From Struthidea cinerea (lineage: Eukaryota; Chordata; Aves; Passeriformes; Corcoracidae), in the NCBI GenBank assembly GCA_013397865.1, contig VZTI01004088.1, forward strand, positions 4,578,704-4,642,703: a DNA stretch of 64,000 bases. The letters are read 5' to 3'. The position numbers and the translations under genes were made by a program. How positions within the stretch are numbered: position 1 is the first letter of the stretch; each line of letters starts with the position of its first letter. The notes below the pieces were generated by a model. That model had not been told where the DNA came from. It saw only the letters and a list, made by a program, of their open reading frames with translations, and made no database searches. Positions 1 to 12,000 of this stretch are shown here, one piece after another.

Positions 1-694
1 CCAGGTGCAGGGCCATTTGCATATAGAACAGTGAGGAGGTCCCAAGAGTCACTTCAGACTCCAGTGACTGCTGAGCCCGCAGTCCACACCACACTGGAAA
101 TGAAATTGGAATGACAAAAAAATGGTTGTGCTAGTCTGCAAGGGTGAAATATGCACTTGTGTTTCAAAGGTTATGTAGAGATCACAAGACAGCATTCAGG
201 CACGAGAATATGCACAAGCCTCCAGGAAAGTAAATGCTGTTGTATGTGTTCTGTTTCCCTTCCCCCAGACACAATGACACATATTTATTTATTTTTATAT
301 ATATGTGAGTAGATACATATGTATGCACAAAAAATGTTTATTTTTTCCTTTAAAGTTGTGTACCACATTTCACACATTCTGCAATGCTTAGGTATGGAGG
401 AGGCAAAGAGAGCGGGTGTGTTTTAACTATATAGCTCATTCCAATTAAATCTCCTGGGGGACAAAATATAAATAAGAGACCTTTCCCATGAGTTTATTTC
501 TCTCTGGAATGTGCATCCACTTGTTCAACATGTTTACCCAGAAGTCTATCTCCTGCTTCCTGGACTATTTATTACTCAATTAGAAGAGCTAAATGGTGAA
601 TAATTACCACAGTATCGATACAGCTGGATATAGAATAAGAAAAAAAATGGATTACAATACTGATTACTGAAAGCTCTTTATCTGAGGCTTGCCA

Positions 695-800
695 TAGGTA
701 CAGTTATCCCCATTTTACATGCAGGAAACGGAAATGCAGTGCTGAAGCGATTTTCCTCTAGGAAGACAGTGATCTGCTGGCACTCGGAAAGGAACAGATT
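695..800 (+). mobile_element. MIR SINE relic (3' half)
   Basis: The stretch beginning near 701 with CAGTTATCCCCATTTTACAT, followed by a diverged GGAAACGGAAATGCAGTG block and a region resembling the CACAGNGATCTGCTGGC part, follows the order of the MIR tail consensus. That consensus runs from the ATTATCCCCATTTTACAGAT word through GAGGAAACTGAGGCACAGAG to the splice-like GGTCACACAGC block. Only the tail is recognisable and divergence is high, as expected for an amniote-age SINE. The assignment is from remembered consensus. A related core-SINE or L2 tail is the alternative. Confidence 0.6.
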
Positions 801-3754
801 TAGTGGCACTCTGAGAGATCTGGTACGAGATTCTCTGTTCTAGCCATTAAGAAAGGTGGCCTCCTCTTCCCTTTATCACATCTCAGTAAGCATTGAAAGC
901 AAAGGATACTCTTCTTAGCTGTAGTCTCAGATGCTCTTTTACCAAGGCTGTTTTGGGGTGCAGCAGTGCTGTGTGGAGCTGGAGCCAACTGCACCTCCTC
1001 CTCAGAGCAGAACATATCCCAGCCCTGCCAAGGAAGAAACACTGCAGATTTGGCCCCTGCTGTAACTCACTGTTTTGGTGGGGGAGGGCAGGAGACAAGG
1101 TGTCCCTCCTGGTTTGAATGTCAGTTGTTGTCAAGTTGGCATCCTGAGCTGTTTCCATGACAACAGCTTTTTGTGCTGGGGGACGAGGTCATGCACCTGT
1201 GATCTCGATGAAAAGGACAATGAGAGAATGTACATTATTTAAAGCTTTTATCTTCCAGTACGTGTTGAGTATAACCTTGAAATTGGGTGAATAAAGGGCA
1301 AAGTATATTTCTATGCATAGGAGTGAGGCAAACTAAATTGTTTAGAAAGAGGTGTGAGGAAGATTGAGGGCATTTTACAGCACAGACACTTCTCTAACTT
1401 TTCATGGATGGGTCCAGCTGTCTCATCAACTTTCCATCCTGTATATCAGCAAAAGTTCCCTGGAGTGAAAGGAGTCCATCACTCTTGTGAGACTGAAAAG
1501 AAGGGCGAACAATAGGCTTTCACTTGGTATTTTCCTAAAAGGCTTGGATTAAGTTAGCCATTATGATTCTGCTTTGGTTGCCCACCACAGCTCCTGTTGT
1601 GTGAACTTCTTGTTGAACACTGAATGAAAAAATAATTGTTGACCCAAAGAGCTTCCAGTCAGAGTGATTATGTGTCACTCTCCACCTTCATTTGTTATGA
1701 ATGCCTAAATACTCCCAAAGCTTCACTTAAGGCTTCAGTTAGATGAGGCCTGCTGGAAATAAATAAAAATTGTATTTTACAAAATAAAAGCTGGTTACTC
1801 CTTATATTTTCCAAAATGAAAAGGAAATTCTACAAGACAAAAATTAAAACCAACCAGAGGTAGTTGGGTTTTTTGGTAAGAGCTTCTTATTCTGTCACTG
1901 TTCTCAGTGTTGTTAACTTACTACAAACAAAATGGGTTTGGCTGGCTACAATTTTCTTCCTTTCAGAAATCCTGTAAAACATTGTTGAAGTATTTTCTCT
2001 CATGAGGAAAGAAACGTATGGATAGCTTATTGTGAATGAAAAAGAAACCAGAAAGATAATTCTGTAAAATAATACTTAAATAATGAAATCAAATGAACTA
2101 ACCCAAAATGAAGAAAAAATGAAAGCCTCAGCTAACTCAAATGGAAGCACAAATTATAATATTACCAGTCATAAAATATGTTTGTATTTTTATATGTGTG
2201 TATATTCTATATAGGTAAATCAACGTGTTGACATTTTTACTTCAAATACTTGCATTTTTTTGTCTGCGAGAGTCATCTCCTGCAAACATATTGAAAGAAA
2301 ACCCATAGACCATCCCAAAAAAGCAATGAGAGGTGGTGCAATGAGAACAATTCAACAAATTTTTCTTTGACTATTAAGTCATAAACTTCAGAGATGATTT
2401 GGATTAGAATTTTCGCAGCTCATATACATCAAGCATTTCTTTACAATCAAAGCATTCAGGGTGGCTTTCAAATTTCTGCTGTTATAGAGATGAAAGGGAC
2501 TGCACCACGGGAGTAGAAATAAAACATCACAGAATGAGAAGAATCATTAGGACAGTAGATAGTCTGAGGAATGGCTACAATTGTTAGAAAAGGCCATTAA
2601 GGTTAGGTGGTGGAAGCAGGGATGACTGCAGCCCAGATCTATCTTTCCTTCCTTTGTGCTCTTGGAGGGCAAGTGATCCCTTCACTGCTATCCCAATGGA
2701 TGACAGAGATTTCCTGACATTACTTTTCCATGTATGAAGTGCCTTTTGCCCAATATGGAACTGCTAGAATCCATGGGATGTCAGGAGCAGGTTTGTGAGG
2801 CTGACATGAGAAATGTATGCATACAGGTGCACAGAGCATCACACTGATCCCCAGTCACCAGAGCTATGAGGTGTATCCTAGAGGAGAAACCAACCCCTGC
2901 CAGGCTAAAAAAAAGACAAACTAAAGCAGAGGTCTCTCAGTGCTTGCACCAGCACAGTGATGACACCAGGCTTTGGTAGTTACACATTTAAACTCTCCTC
3001 TACCCTCTTGATATGCAAGAGGAGATGCTCAGTGGCTCCCTCCCCCCCTCCTTGGTGTAAGTCAGCTGCTGTGCTTTGTGCCACTGGGCTCAGGGATAGC
3101 TGAGCAGGGAAAACCACGCCGAGTCACTGTTACTGGTGATGTATGAGGGAGAGAGAGATCACTGTCACAGTATATCTGCTATTTTCAATTTAATTAGTAG
3201 TCAGAACTTCATTTGTCAACTTAATCATTGCAGGCAGACACTGCAGAGGTGGGAAGTAGGGGAAAAAAATCAAGAAAACAAACAAAAGAAGACCCATTTG
3301 TGGCTCTGTGCATATTTTATTTGTTTCTTAGCTCAGTTTATTTCAATATTTCATATATGCCAAAGCTTAGATTAAAAAAAATGATGAATGCATGTAGTCT
3401 TGTCATTAAGTATTGGTTGCAGAGGAACTGGTTTTGTCAAGTTCTTTCAGTAAAATTGTGCTGTAGCCTGCAAAACTACTCAGCTTCTCCATGTTTCCAG
3501 TTTCTTTGTGTGTTAAAGAGATAAATTTTGTTCTTGTTTCAGCTGAGAGAAACAGTAGATTTTGTCATTTGTGTGCTGCTAGCTATGGCCAAACTGAAGG
3601 AAATTTTGCACAAAATAAGGAGAGACTCCATCTGGTTCATACAAGTCAGTAATTGTACTTCCCTACCTTTGGGTTAAGCCAAGTTTTGAAAGAAAGAAGA
3701 AAAGCGGGGAGGTTTTATCCCTTGACTAGACTCTTCCATGGTGAGGAGTGATGT

Positions 3755-3796
3755 GGCAAAGCTTTAATGGGCAAAGCTTTAATGGGCAAAGCTTTA
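3755..3796. repeat. 15-bp tandem repeat, 2.8 copies
   Basis: The unit GGCAAAGCTTTAATG occurs perfectly at 3755-3769 and 3770-3784, followed by a partial GGCAAAGCTTTA at 3785-3796. The perfect identity of the copies suggests recent slippage duplication and probable length polymorphism. No link with a gene is visible. Confidence 0.95.
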
Positions 3797-4045
3797 CATA
3801 ATGCTTTCCTTACTCACTCTGGTGTTATGAGCCATTTTAAATCCATTTAGGTATAGCTTGCAATAGGAAAATCCCATAAAATGGGTCAAGTTTCTGTTTT
3901 CTTGCCTCAGTTATCCACTGTTGCCTGATGAAAGGCTGGAATCAGAACACAGGGCCTGGGGCAGACATTCCACAGGTAGAACAGTGGACAGCAAGCACAG
4001 ACAGGAGAGCTTGTTGGGTGTGCTGTGGCAGTGGGCTGAGGGCTC

Positions 4046-4075
4046 TGTGTGTGTGTGTGTCTCTGTGTGTGTGTG
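4046..4075. repeat. (TG)n microsatellite, interrupted
   Basis: Alternating TG runs from 4046 to 4060, is interrupted by CTC, and resumes from 4064 to 4075. It lies in a slightly GC-richer part of the window. Purine-pyrimidine alternation of this length can form Z-DNA, but nothing shows that it does so here. Confidence 0.95.
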
Positions 4076-5327
4076 AACATCAATTCTCAGTGACAGCAGT
4101 GGCACAAAGGATCAGCTCAGGCTGAATCACTGCCCCTCCATTCCTGTCAGCTGCTGCTGCCTTAGCCATGGAAAGGAGAAAACGTCCACCCATGCCATTC
4201 ATGCCTGCCCCAGCTGCCCTGCTGTGCCCCGAAGTGAAGGGACCTCTGCCCTTCAGGCCCCGTCCCTCACACCAGCGGCAAGGCATGAGGTGCTGGCACT
4301 GCTCTCACAGTTAAAACTTTCCTCTGGTCTTCAAAGGAGTTGAAGGACTTAGTCTGGCCTCCTCTCCTGCAGTGTGACCGTGAGGAGACTCCTGCTGCAG
4401 CGTAAAGTTCCTCCTCAGTCCTGTTGTCTTATAACAATAATAGCTTAAGCTACCAGAAGTCTATTATCATATTTTTCTCTATGAACATACTTTTCAAAGG
4501 GGATTAATAATAGTATGCTATTACTTTGAGGAAAACTTCAATGGCAGGTGGCAGTTCTTTACAGGAAGGCAGGGATTTTGTACTTGATGGATCTTAGCTT
4601 TCAGCTTGGGCTCGGTGGCTGCTGGTGGCACAGGGACTCTTCATGCTGGCTCACAGGGTGAAACTCCTGCTCCAGACCCTACTGCCCCTGTAGCCTCTGA
4701 TTCTGCTTGCAGTGAACCCAGGCCAGGCTGCCATCATTTGCTGGCCTCTGGGCCATCCCTGACTTGCGTGGTGCATCATCTGTTGCCGTTCCTCACACTT
4801 CTGCCCAGCACTATCTTTAGCAGGGAAAAGAGGAATACAATAATTTGAGAAAATAGTGGAGTGGGTTGGGACAAAGGTCAGTGGGAGCCACTGGGTTCTG
4901 GCAGGGAGTTCTGAGGTAACATGTCCTCTAATGCACAAAGAAGAGCAGGAGGATTGAAATGTCGTTAGGGCTGCAGCTAGCATATGGATCAAGTCCCTCA
5001 GGGAAAATGGTCCTGTGCAAAATCACATCAGAGTTGCGGAGTAATGGAAAGCCCTTGAGGAGAAAGAGAGATGGAGTCTTACGCCCTCCACCACCAAAAT
5101 CGTGTTCTTGTAATCTACCACAATGCTATTACATCTTTGGTACATTTTTGCAGTCATGGATGTGGGTGTTTGGGAGTCTGTCTCTGGATGGTGTTGCCCC
5201 TCATCTCATGCAGTGGTAGTAAATGATGGGAGTGCTGGTATCAGATTGATGCTGGGAAGTCCCAGTAGACCCTATGGAACATGTAACCTGAGTAGATTGC
5301 ACGAACTCAAAGGCTGGGGAGGGAGTG

Positions 5328-5417
5328 GTGATTGTCATGAAATGATGTGACCAAAATCATCAGAAAGGTGGTGGCAGAGCTGAGACTGGAGCTCCTTTCC
5401 TGTACTCTGCTGCCTCG
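5328..5417 (+). mobile_element. MIR SINE relic (distal tail)
   Basis: The stretch reading roughly AAAGGTGGTGGCAGAGCTGA followed by GACTGGAGCTCCTTTCCTGT and ending CTCTGCTGCCTC follows the last part of the MIR consensus. That part runs from the AAGTGGCAGAGC.GGGA block through the GACTCC...GTGCTCT region to the ACTGCCTC end. Only the distal tail is clear. A 133-codon open frame on the opposite strand (5335-5736) runs antisense through it, which argues that the frame is not a real gene. Confidence 0.55.
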
Positions 5418-6346
5418 GTGAGAAAACTTTGCTGTAAATCCCTACTGTGGCTGCAGCTCTTCCAGACAGCTTGTAGTCGGCCTTGTCATCAGCTGCTGAA
5501 CTCTGGCCCCAAAGGACCAGATTTATCATGTGTTTATGTGGATTTGCTCTGTGAAAACACAATGGCCCATGTGTTAATTCAGGTCTTACAAAACATGTGC
5601 TGATGATCTCTGGAGTGTTCTTTTTTTTCCATAAATATATAGCTTGTAACTTTTTATTTTTGCTAGGTATTTTTGGGACTGAACATTTATTTTGTGAATA
5701 TGTGTTGAAAAAGGATATAAGAGGGCATGCAACCATTGTCAGAGCACATTCCTAATGAGGATGCGAATGTGTGTGTATGGCCTTCTAACCAGATGGGTTG
5801 GAAGACCAAACTGCCTGGCTCCTGCTATGGTGTGATGAATCATGAGTCACACCAGCTCCCTCTGTGCCTCACCTCTTTCTTCCCTTTGTCCACTTCAAAT
5901 ATGGCTCTCCAGCAATGTTTTCTTTACAGCGTTGTGTGGCCTGGATCACAATTTCATGCCAAAGTGCTCTTGTAGCATAAATTATACGTAAAATGTTGCA
6001 TAAGTATTATATTTAATTTTTAACATGGTCTCTTATGCAGGATCCATGGAGCTTTTAGGTGATATTGTCCTGGTTTCTTAATTCAGCTTTACTGTCATTT
6101 GTGAAGCTTCTCTGACGCTTCTTTGTTTTGAATATTTCTGATGTGCCTGAAGTATTTTGGTACATGGTATTTAAATACAATAGGAATAATTAACAAAAAT
6201 AGAATGATGATCCTGACAATGGCACTCTCACTCCTGTTCTCCTTCAGTCAGTTTTCTAGTCATTTTTGTAAGAATGTTCTGCTTTTATGTCTAAACCAAA
6301 CCTGCTATCACAGAAAACTGTTGGTCAGAACTAATGAAAATGAGTT

Positions 6347-6394
6347 ACTTAAATGAAATGTCACTTAAATGAAATGTTACTTAAATGAAAATGA
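6347..6394. repeat. 16-bp tandem repeat, 3 copies
   Basis: Copies at 6347-6362, 6363-6378 and 6379-6394 share the core ACTTAAATGAAATGT. The third copy is slightly diverged (ACTTAAATGAAAATGA). A preceding GAAAATGAGTT and a following ATTACTT look like further decayed units. The repeat ends about 115 bp before a MIR relic. Confidence 0.9.
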
Positions 6395-6509
6395 ATTACT
6401 TAATAATTTGCCACTATGAATTCTTTGTATCTCAAAGGAACCCTTCATTAGGAGAGCTCACAGCTTTTCAAAGAGCAATGAATTTGTATGTCATTGCAAC
6501 AGCCTGTTG

Positions 6510-6640
6510 AATTAAGTGGTTATGATGCCCATTTTACTGATGAGCGAACTGAGGGACAGAGAGAAGTAACCTGCCTCAGGCTATGTGGTAAATAAGGATT
6601 TGAACATGTTTGACTTCTGGCTTCATCCACTTACAGTATT
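6510..6640 (+). mobile_element. MIR SINE relic
   Basis: This is the clearest MIR in the window. From about 6520 it reads TTATGATGCCCATTTTACTG, then ATGAGCGAACTGAGGGACAG, AGAGAAGTAACCTGCCTCAG and a GCTATGTGGTAAATAAGGAT block, ending in a GGATTTGAACATG region. This follows the MIR order of ATTATCCCCATTTTACAGAT, GAGGAAACTGAGGCACAG, AGTAACTTGCCCAAGG, CACAGCTAGTAAGTGG and GGATTCGAACC. The copy is old but collinear over roughly 120 bp. Assignment is from remembered consensus. Confidence 0.75.
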
Positions 6641-9600
6641 TTCTGTTTTTTCTACAGTATTTTCTTTTTTTTCTTTTGTGTGTGTGCATCTTATGTACTT
6701 AGCACTTTTATTTTTTTCACAAGTCCTTTTTCTTGAAAATTAGTGTAGATTGAACAATCACTCTCGTTAGTACTGTCTAAGGTTCACTTTATATATATAT
6801 CTATATGTATGAATGTAAAGATCCACGTTCTAAATGCTGGAGCTACAATGGGAATGTAGGGATTCAGCCCAAGCTGTTGTTTGGACTAAATTTGCTTGTT
6901 AGTTAGATGTTGCGTCTCTAGGAAAAGGTGACTGTTTACTTGGCTTGTTCCAGTAATCTAATTGGAAAAGTGGAATTACCACTTAGAAAATGTGCAAGAA
7001 TGATGGGGAGAGAGGATCTTTACCTCATGAAGCTAAAACAAACTGAAGTTACATGCTGGAAAGTGCTGCCGTTGCTGCTGTGGAGAGAAGCTTTATTTGA
7101 AATTACAAAATGAAAATTACCGATCAATGCAGCCAGAATGGAATGATTGATACTTCAATTGCACTTCTAGAAAATGTAACATAGCATAAAGATAAACTAT
7201 TTACCTTCTTTTCAATTCCAAGTTTTTGCACATTATAATAACATATATAAGTGCACAAACGGGCATTTCCAGACGGTGCAGTTGGGAGAAGAGATGAAAA
7301 GAGCTGCAGTATGTATCAAACTTCAGGCAGAGCTCAGCTGCAGTAATACTTATTTGTAGGAAAAGGGTGAAAAGAGTGGTCTCTCATGGCTGCAGTTGTG
7401 TTTTCCTTCACTGTATGAGGCTATGGAACTCAGGGTCAGGAAACAACCACATCTAATGTTGTGTTCATGGGCTCTGTAACCTGTGCAACAACAACGTGCA
7501 GGATCACTGCTCAGAGTAGTGTAGGACACATCAACAGCTTTACTATCCCTACAGCACTTCCTGGGAAATACCTAAAAGTTCAGAAGTTCACAGCTTAGTT
7601 CTTTCACCATTAAGAACCTTAGTTTGTCTGCCCTTTCATCTCTGGGTATGTTTGTGCAATCGCCAGAAGTGTAATTCCTACAATATGTATTTTCTAACAG
7701 TGACCTAAGGAAAAGAATTTGTGCTCCCACCTTTTTGATGGGTGTTTTGATGGATAAAGTACAGAGTTTACATGATAGAGATGAAGTGCTTTGTCTCATT
7801 TTTCTTAATGCATGAAATAAGAATGTTTTGGTATTTAAACACAGGATATAAATAAATCACCATTCTAAAGCTTGGGCCAGATTGCCATCCTTGTATTGTG
7901 CTCCTGATTATTATTTGTGCTTTCCAGCTATGGCTAAGCTGCTGAACATGTGCTTAAGAAATGGGGAATACTCATTTGCTTACAAATATCCAGCACAGAA
8001 CTGCAAAAAACTTAAAGAATCCATATAAGAGTCAAAAATTTATTTTGGCTTTTGGAGAAGCCTTGTTTGTAAAATGTCCACACCTCTGGCTATAATTGAC
8101 CTGCTGCTACTTCAAGGAAAGAAGCTTCCTGAGAGAATGTGCAAAAATGTTATTTGAGAAACTGCCTGTTCATTGTTTTCAAATGCTGAAGGTCTCTATA
8201 TATAGACAGGTTAATATATTTATATAAACATTGTGATTTTCAGGAATGTTTAGGTCATTGTATTTCTGTGATCAAAAGAAAAGGTCAAGTCCTATGTGTG
8301 CTTATGTAAGAGCAATAGCAGAATTCAGTTTTCTGTTACAGACTTCTAACAAATTTTCACTGCTGTAGTGTAATGCAGAGTTTGGCCTTTTAATATCATT
8401 TTGCCCTCTTCATTGCCCTTCCCAGAAACTCTTAACTTGCTATGACATCATAAGTGGTTGCTATGGATATGATTGCTGTGACACAAACATGATTAGCGAT
8501 TAGGACATCAGACGAAAAAACACTATGTGAAGATGAGGAGCTGAGGTCTGTTTTCATGCAAATGTCCCTAGTATAAAGTGGAGGACGAGGAATGCAGAAA
8601 ATGGAATAAATAACTAGAATTGCCTCTAAATGAAATGTTTTACCAAGTTTTCCCTGAAGCGTCAGCAGCTCTTTAAACATGCTGGTGATGGCCCATCACA
8701 AAGCCAGATGTTACCATTTATCAAGTAAAGTAAAGAGCTCCTCCTGCTTCCACAAATACGAACTGAATAGGAAATCAAATGGGAAACTGCTGCACTAACA
8801 CTGGAGAAGATATAATGTAACTTTTAAGCTATCGACAGGCTTGAGAATAAAAGAAGTGTCTGAAAGGAAGGAGGAAGTGTCGGCAGCGTTACTTGATTTG
8901 TCTTTCAAAGGCAAAACTGCAGTCTTGGATATAGACTTAAATCACTTGATGGGTGTCCTAAGGTTATGATTGCCTTCTCCCCTCTCTCTGTCACCTTGTC
9001 TTCCTCTTCCATACACACATCACGTGCTTCTTAGGGAAAAAACCCTAGGAAGCAAGCCTTTAGCAAGGTTCCTAAAACCCGGATAGTAAATGGGGACTCA
9101 GGACACAGAGGTAGAAGATGTAAACACTCTCTTGCAAGCATACTTTCTCATCCATGTCAGTCTTAAACCTGGTGAGAAAGGAACCACCAACATCAATCCT
9201 CATGTTTTGCGAAATGATGTAAAGCATCCAAATTCTGCTCAGCCCCAACACTGGCTTATATAGTCAGGAAACACCAGTAGTACAAGTATTCTTTTCTCAT
9301 GGTGTTTTACCTAGAAATGTATCATTTCCACTCAGGTGAGGACCTGAGTAATGTAAGAGGTAGTAACTTCTGTAATGGTGGACTGATGTAACTCACTTTA
9401 GGATTAAATGTAGAATCATTCAAAGGCTCCAGATCTCCAAAAAAGCATGCCCAAAAGGACAGAAGATTAGTTTATGTAGCTGTAACAGTCCTCCAAAATA
9501 CCTCCAAATTGGTTTGGAGGGAGAGATGTAGGAAGACTTACAAAGTTGGGAAAAACAGATATACTTTCACGCATGTAAGTACTTTTACAGGTCTGATGGT

Positions 9601-12000
9601 TAAGTAGAAAACTTGAAAGTACATATTGAGGGTAATTGTTTGGCTAACTTAATTAGCTTAACTCCAATTAGACAATTTAGAAGAAGGGCAGTTGGGAACT
9701 GTAGTGCTCTAGGAGATATTAGCAAGAGAGACGTCACGAGATTGTTGGGTGAATGGATTTTTTTTTTTTTTAAATTTATTGAATTTTGAGGAGTTAGTTG
9801 GGATGGCATATAGGAAGAATTATAAATGCCAGAAAAGCAGTACTGCTTCCAAACTCATGATTTTAGCACTGTATTGGATTATATTTTAAGTTTACAGGCT
9901 CTTTTTTTCGAAGCAATTTGTATTTTTCCTTTACATACAAAGCCTGAGAGATCAGGGTCTGAAAAGCTGTACTGTGAAAATGTTATCTCACTGGAAATTA
10001 TTGTTGCTGTGCTTTGTGTGTTTCAGTGTTCACTCTGGTGCATAGTGATGAAGTGTATTATATTCTGGGATGAATAAAGGAGGGTTTCGTTGTGCAGTGT
10101 TAGCTGTGGTGGCTACAGTGATACGTTTGCATTTCTGGCTGTGCTGTGGCAGTAGCTGGATCCTTTCAACATTTGGCTTAATACCCTAACATGGACTATA
10201 GGGCTCATTTTTGTAACTGCACGGTACGGCTGGCTTGTGCTGGGTTAGGTGTGCTGGTGGATGCACTGCTGAAGTGGGTGAAATGAGTTCCCAGTTTACC
10301 CCTGCTACACAAGGATATAACCACCGTGAGGTGCAGATAGGAGCCATTCTGTCCCAGTGCTGCCACTAGCAGTACTTTCTCCTCCAGAAAAAGGACTGAT
10401 GTCCACCCCATCCACAGCAGCTCCAAGAGGTCCCACACACACAATTTCTGTCTCTCACAGCTTCCCCTCACTCTGGTGCCTGTTGTACAATTTGAGACTG
10501 ATATGTTTCAGGAGGGTGGTTGTGGAAGTGGGGGAGGGGGTCGCTGAATTATGGTTGCTGTGGGAACCATAACTTTGAATTTCTTGACATCTGTCCAATG
10601 ACAATCTCAACATTAACGTTGCATTAACATAGTTTTTTTGCATTTAATTAAAAAAGATGATGGCCTGGAATCTGTTAAGGAATTTAAAGCCAACATTTAA
10701 ACTGTTTGCTGGGAGCAGATATGTCAGAGCCTCTGCTCTGGAAACACTCACGAAACAGTCTGACAATGTACAATAGCCACAGAGATGAGAAATGAAAGCA
10801 AAATGTTTGTAACACCATTGCTTGTCTCCTTCTGGTGGCTTTGCCTATTTTTCTTGTCTGAAGGGAACTGCTCTGACTGAGTTTAAAATAACTTGGAAAT
10901 GAAATAATTGTTTCCAGTTCCTCTGTATATCATCCCCACTGCTGACCACTGACTCATTTGTGTGTGCAGGCTGAGTTTTCTGGGGCCTTGCTTCTCCAGC
11001 CTACGCTGGCATCCTGCAGCTTCTTAAGAGATTATGGCAGAAGCTCTTGCATGTACCAAGATAGAGGCACAGGACAGTAGTAAATGACTGCAGCATTCAT
11101 CCTGATTTCTGGACTCTTAAAAAAGTGTCTGGGTTTCCCACATAAAATTCCAGTGCGCTCACTAATTGGTTTTGATTTTGAGGGTTATTCAAAAAAAAGT
11201 GTTTACAACTCATGGATGTCTCACCTTGAAAGGTTTGGGGACACTAAACTTTAGAATTCTCTTTTGTAACCTCATGTTATTTCAATAAGTTCAGCTATCA
11301 GACAAATAGACATATGGACTGTGCTAAAGTTAGGTGCTGTAGATAGGAGAAAGATGTTCATATGGCACCCGTGTTATTTAGCCTTCTCTCATAACAGAAT
11401 ACCATACTGTTAAAAATTGTCTATTTTTATGTAATTCTTCCACTTATATTGAGATAAAAAAATTATTAGTCTAAGGTTGGCTCACATCATCAGAGCTTCT
11501 AAATGTTGGCAACTTCCCTACAGTCTGTTGCAGGCAATAACTGCCAGGGAAGTTGCTTGAACACAGGCAAAAAATAGGTCTTCCTGCTGAGCCACCAGCC
11601 CAGCAATGTAAGAAAGAATTTAATACCATGGCCTTAAGAAAGTTTCTGTGTTCTTCACAGACAGTCATGCCTTCCGTAAGGTGATGGAGGGAGAATATAA
11701 AATCCCAGAGTTACTGCAAGCCTTGAAAAAGTTGTGAAAGAAGACTTGGCAGTTAGTAGCTTTATGTAAAAGATTTTTGCATATAAATTGCATACGCATA
11801 TGACATTTTAGCTCCAACTTTACATGTGTTTTGGAGGTTGGATGCAATCTTGTCCCTGCCTGTCTGTTTGCTTTTGCCATAGCTGCATCAATATTAATCC
11901 CATTGGTTTTTCCCTCTGGCTTTTTTCTTAATTTCCCTCTCTTCCAGTTTTGATTTAAAAACTCGTTGGTTCCTTTTATCCTAGGGAAAAAAACCCAGGC
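6641..12000. other. Non-coding AT-rich segment
   Basis: No gene is recognised. Short alternating (TA)n occurs near 6790-6806 and 8190-8227, and a 14-nt T run at 9758-9771. G-rich clusters at 10510-10540 are too short for a strong quadruplex call. The word GGGCCAGATT at 7874 resembles the edge of old sauropsid interspersed repeats, but too little is alignable to define an element. Open frames here are at most 88 codons and carry no domain. Confidence 0.6.

Larger units (their letters stand above)
1..6346. other. Non-coding AT-rich segment, start of window
   Basis: No gene is recognised. The content is AT-rich single-copy-looking DNA with a short (ATTT)n/(TA)n patch at 281-305. A moderately GC-richer stretch at about 3900-4800 contains a (TG)n microsatellite. 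Small open frames cluster on both strands at 800-1160 and 3911-4992, but they overlap one another and lack any recognisable domain. Two MIR relics and a 15-bp tandem repeat inside this segment have their own entries. No promoter, CpG island or splice-bounded exon could be supported. Confidence 0.6.

Noticed and set aside
5335..5736. 133-codon minus-strand frame
   Set aside because: Its end runs antisense through a MIR relic and the rest has no domain, so it is probably fortuitous.
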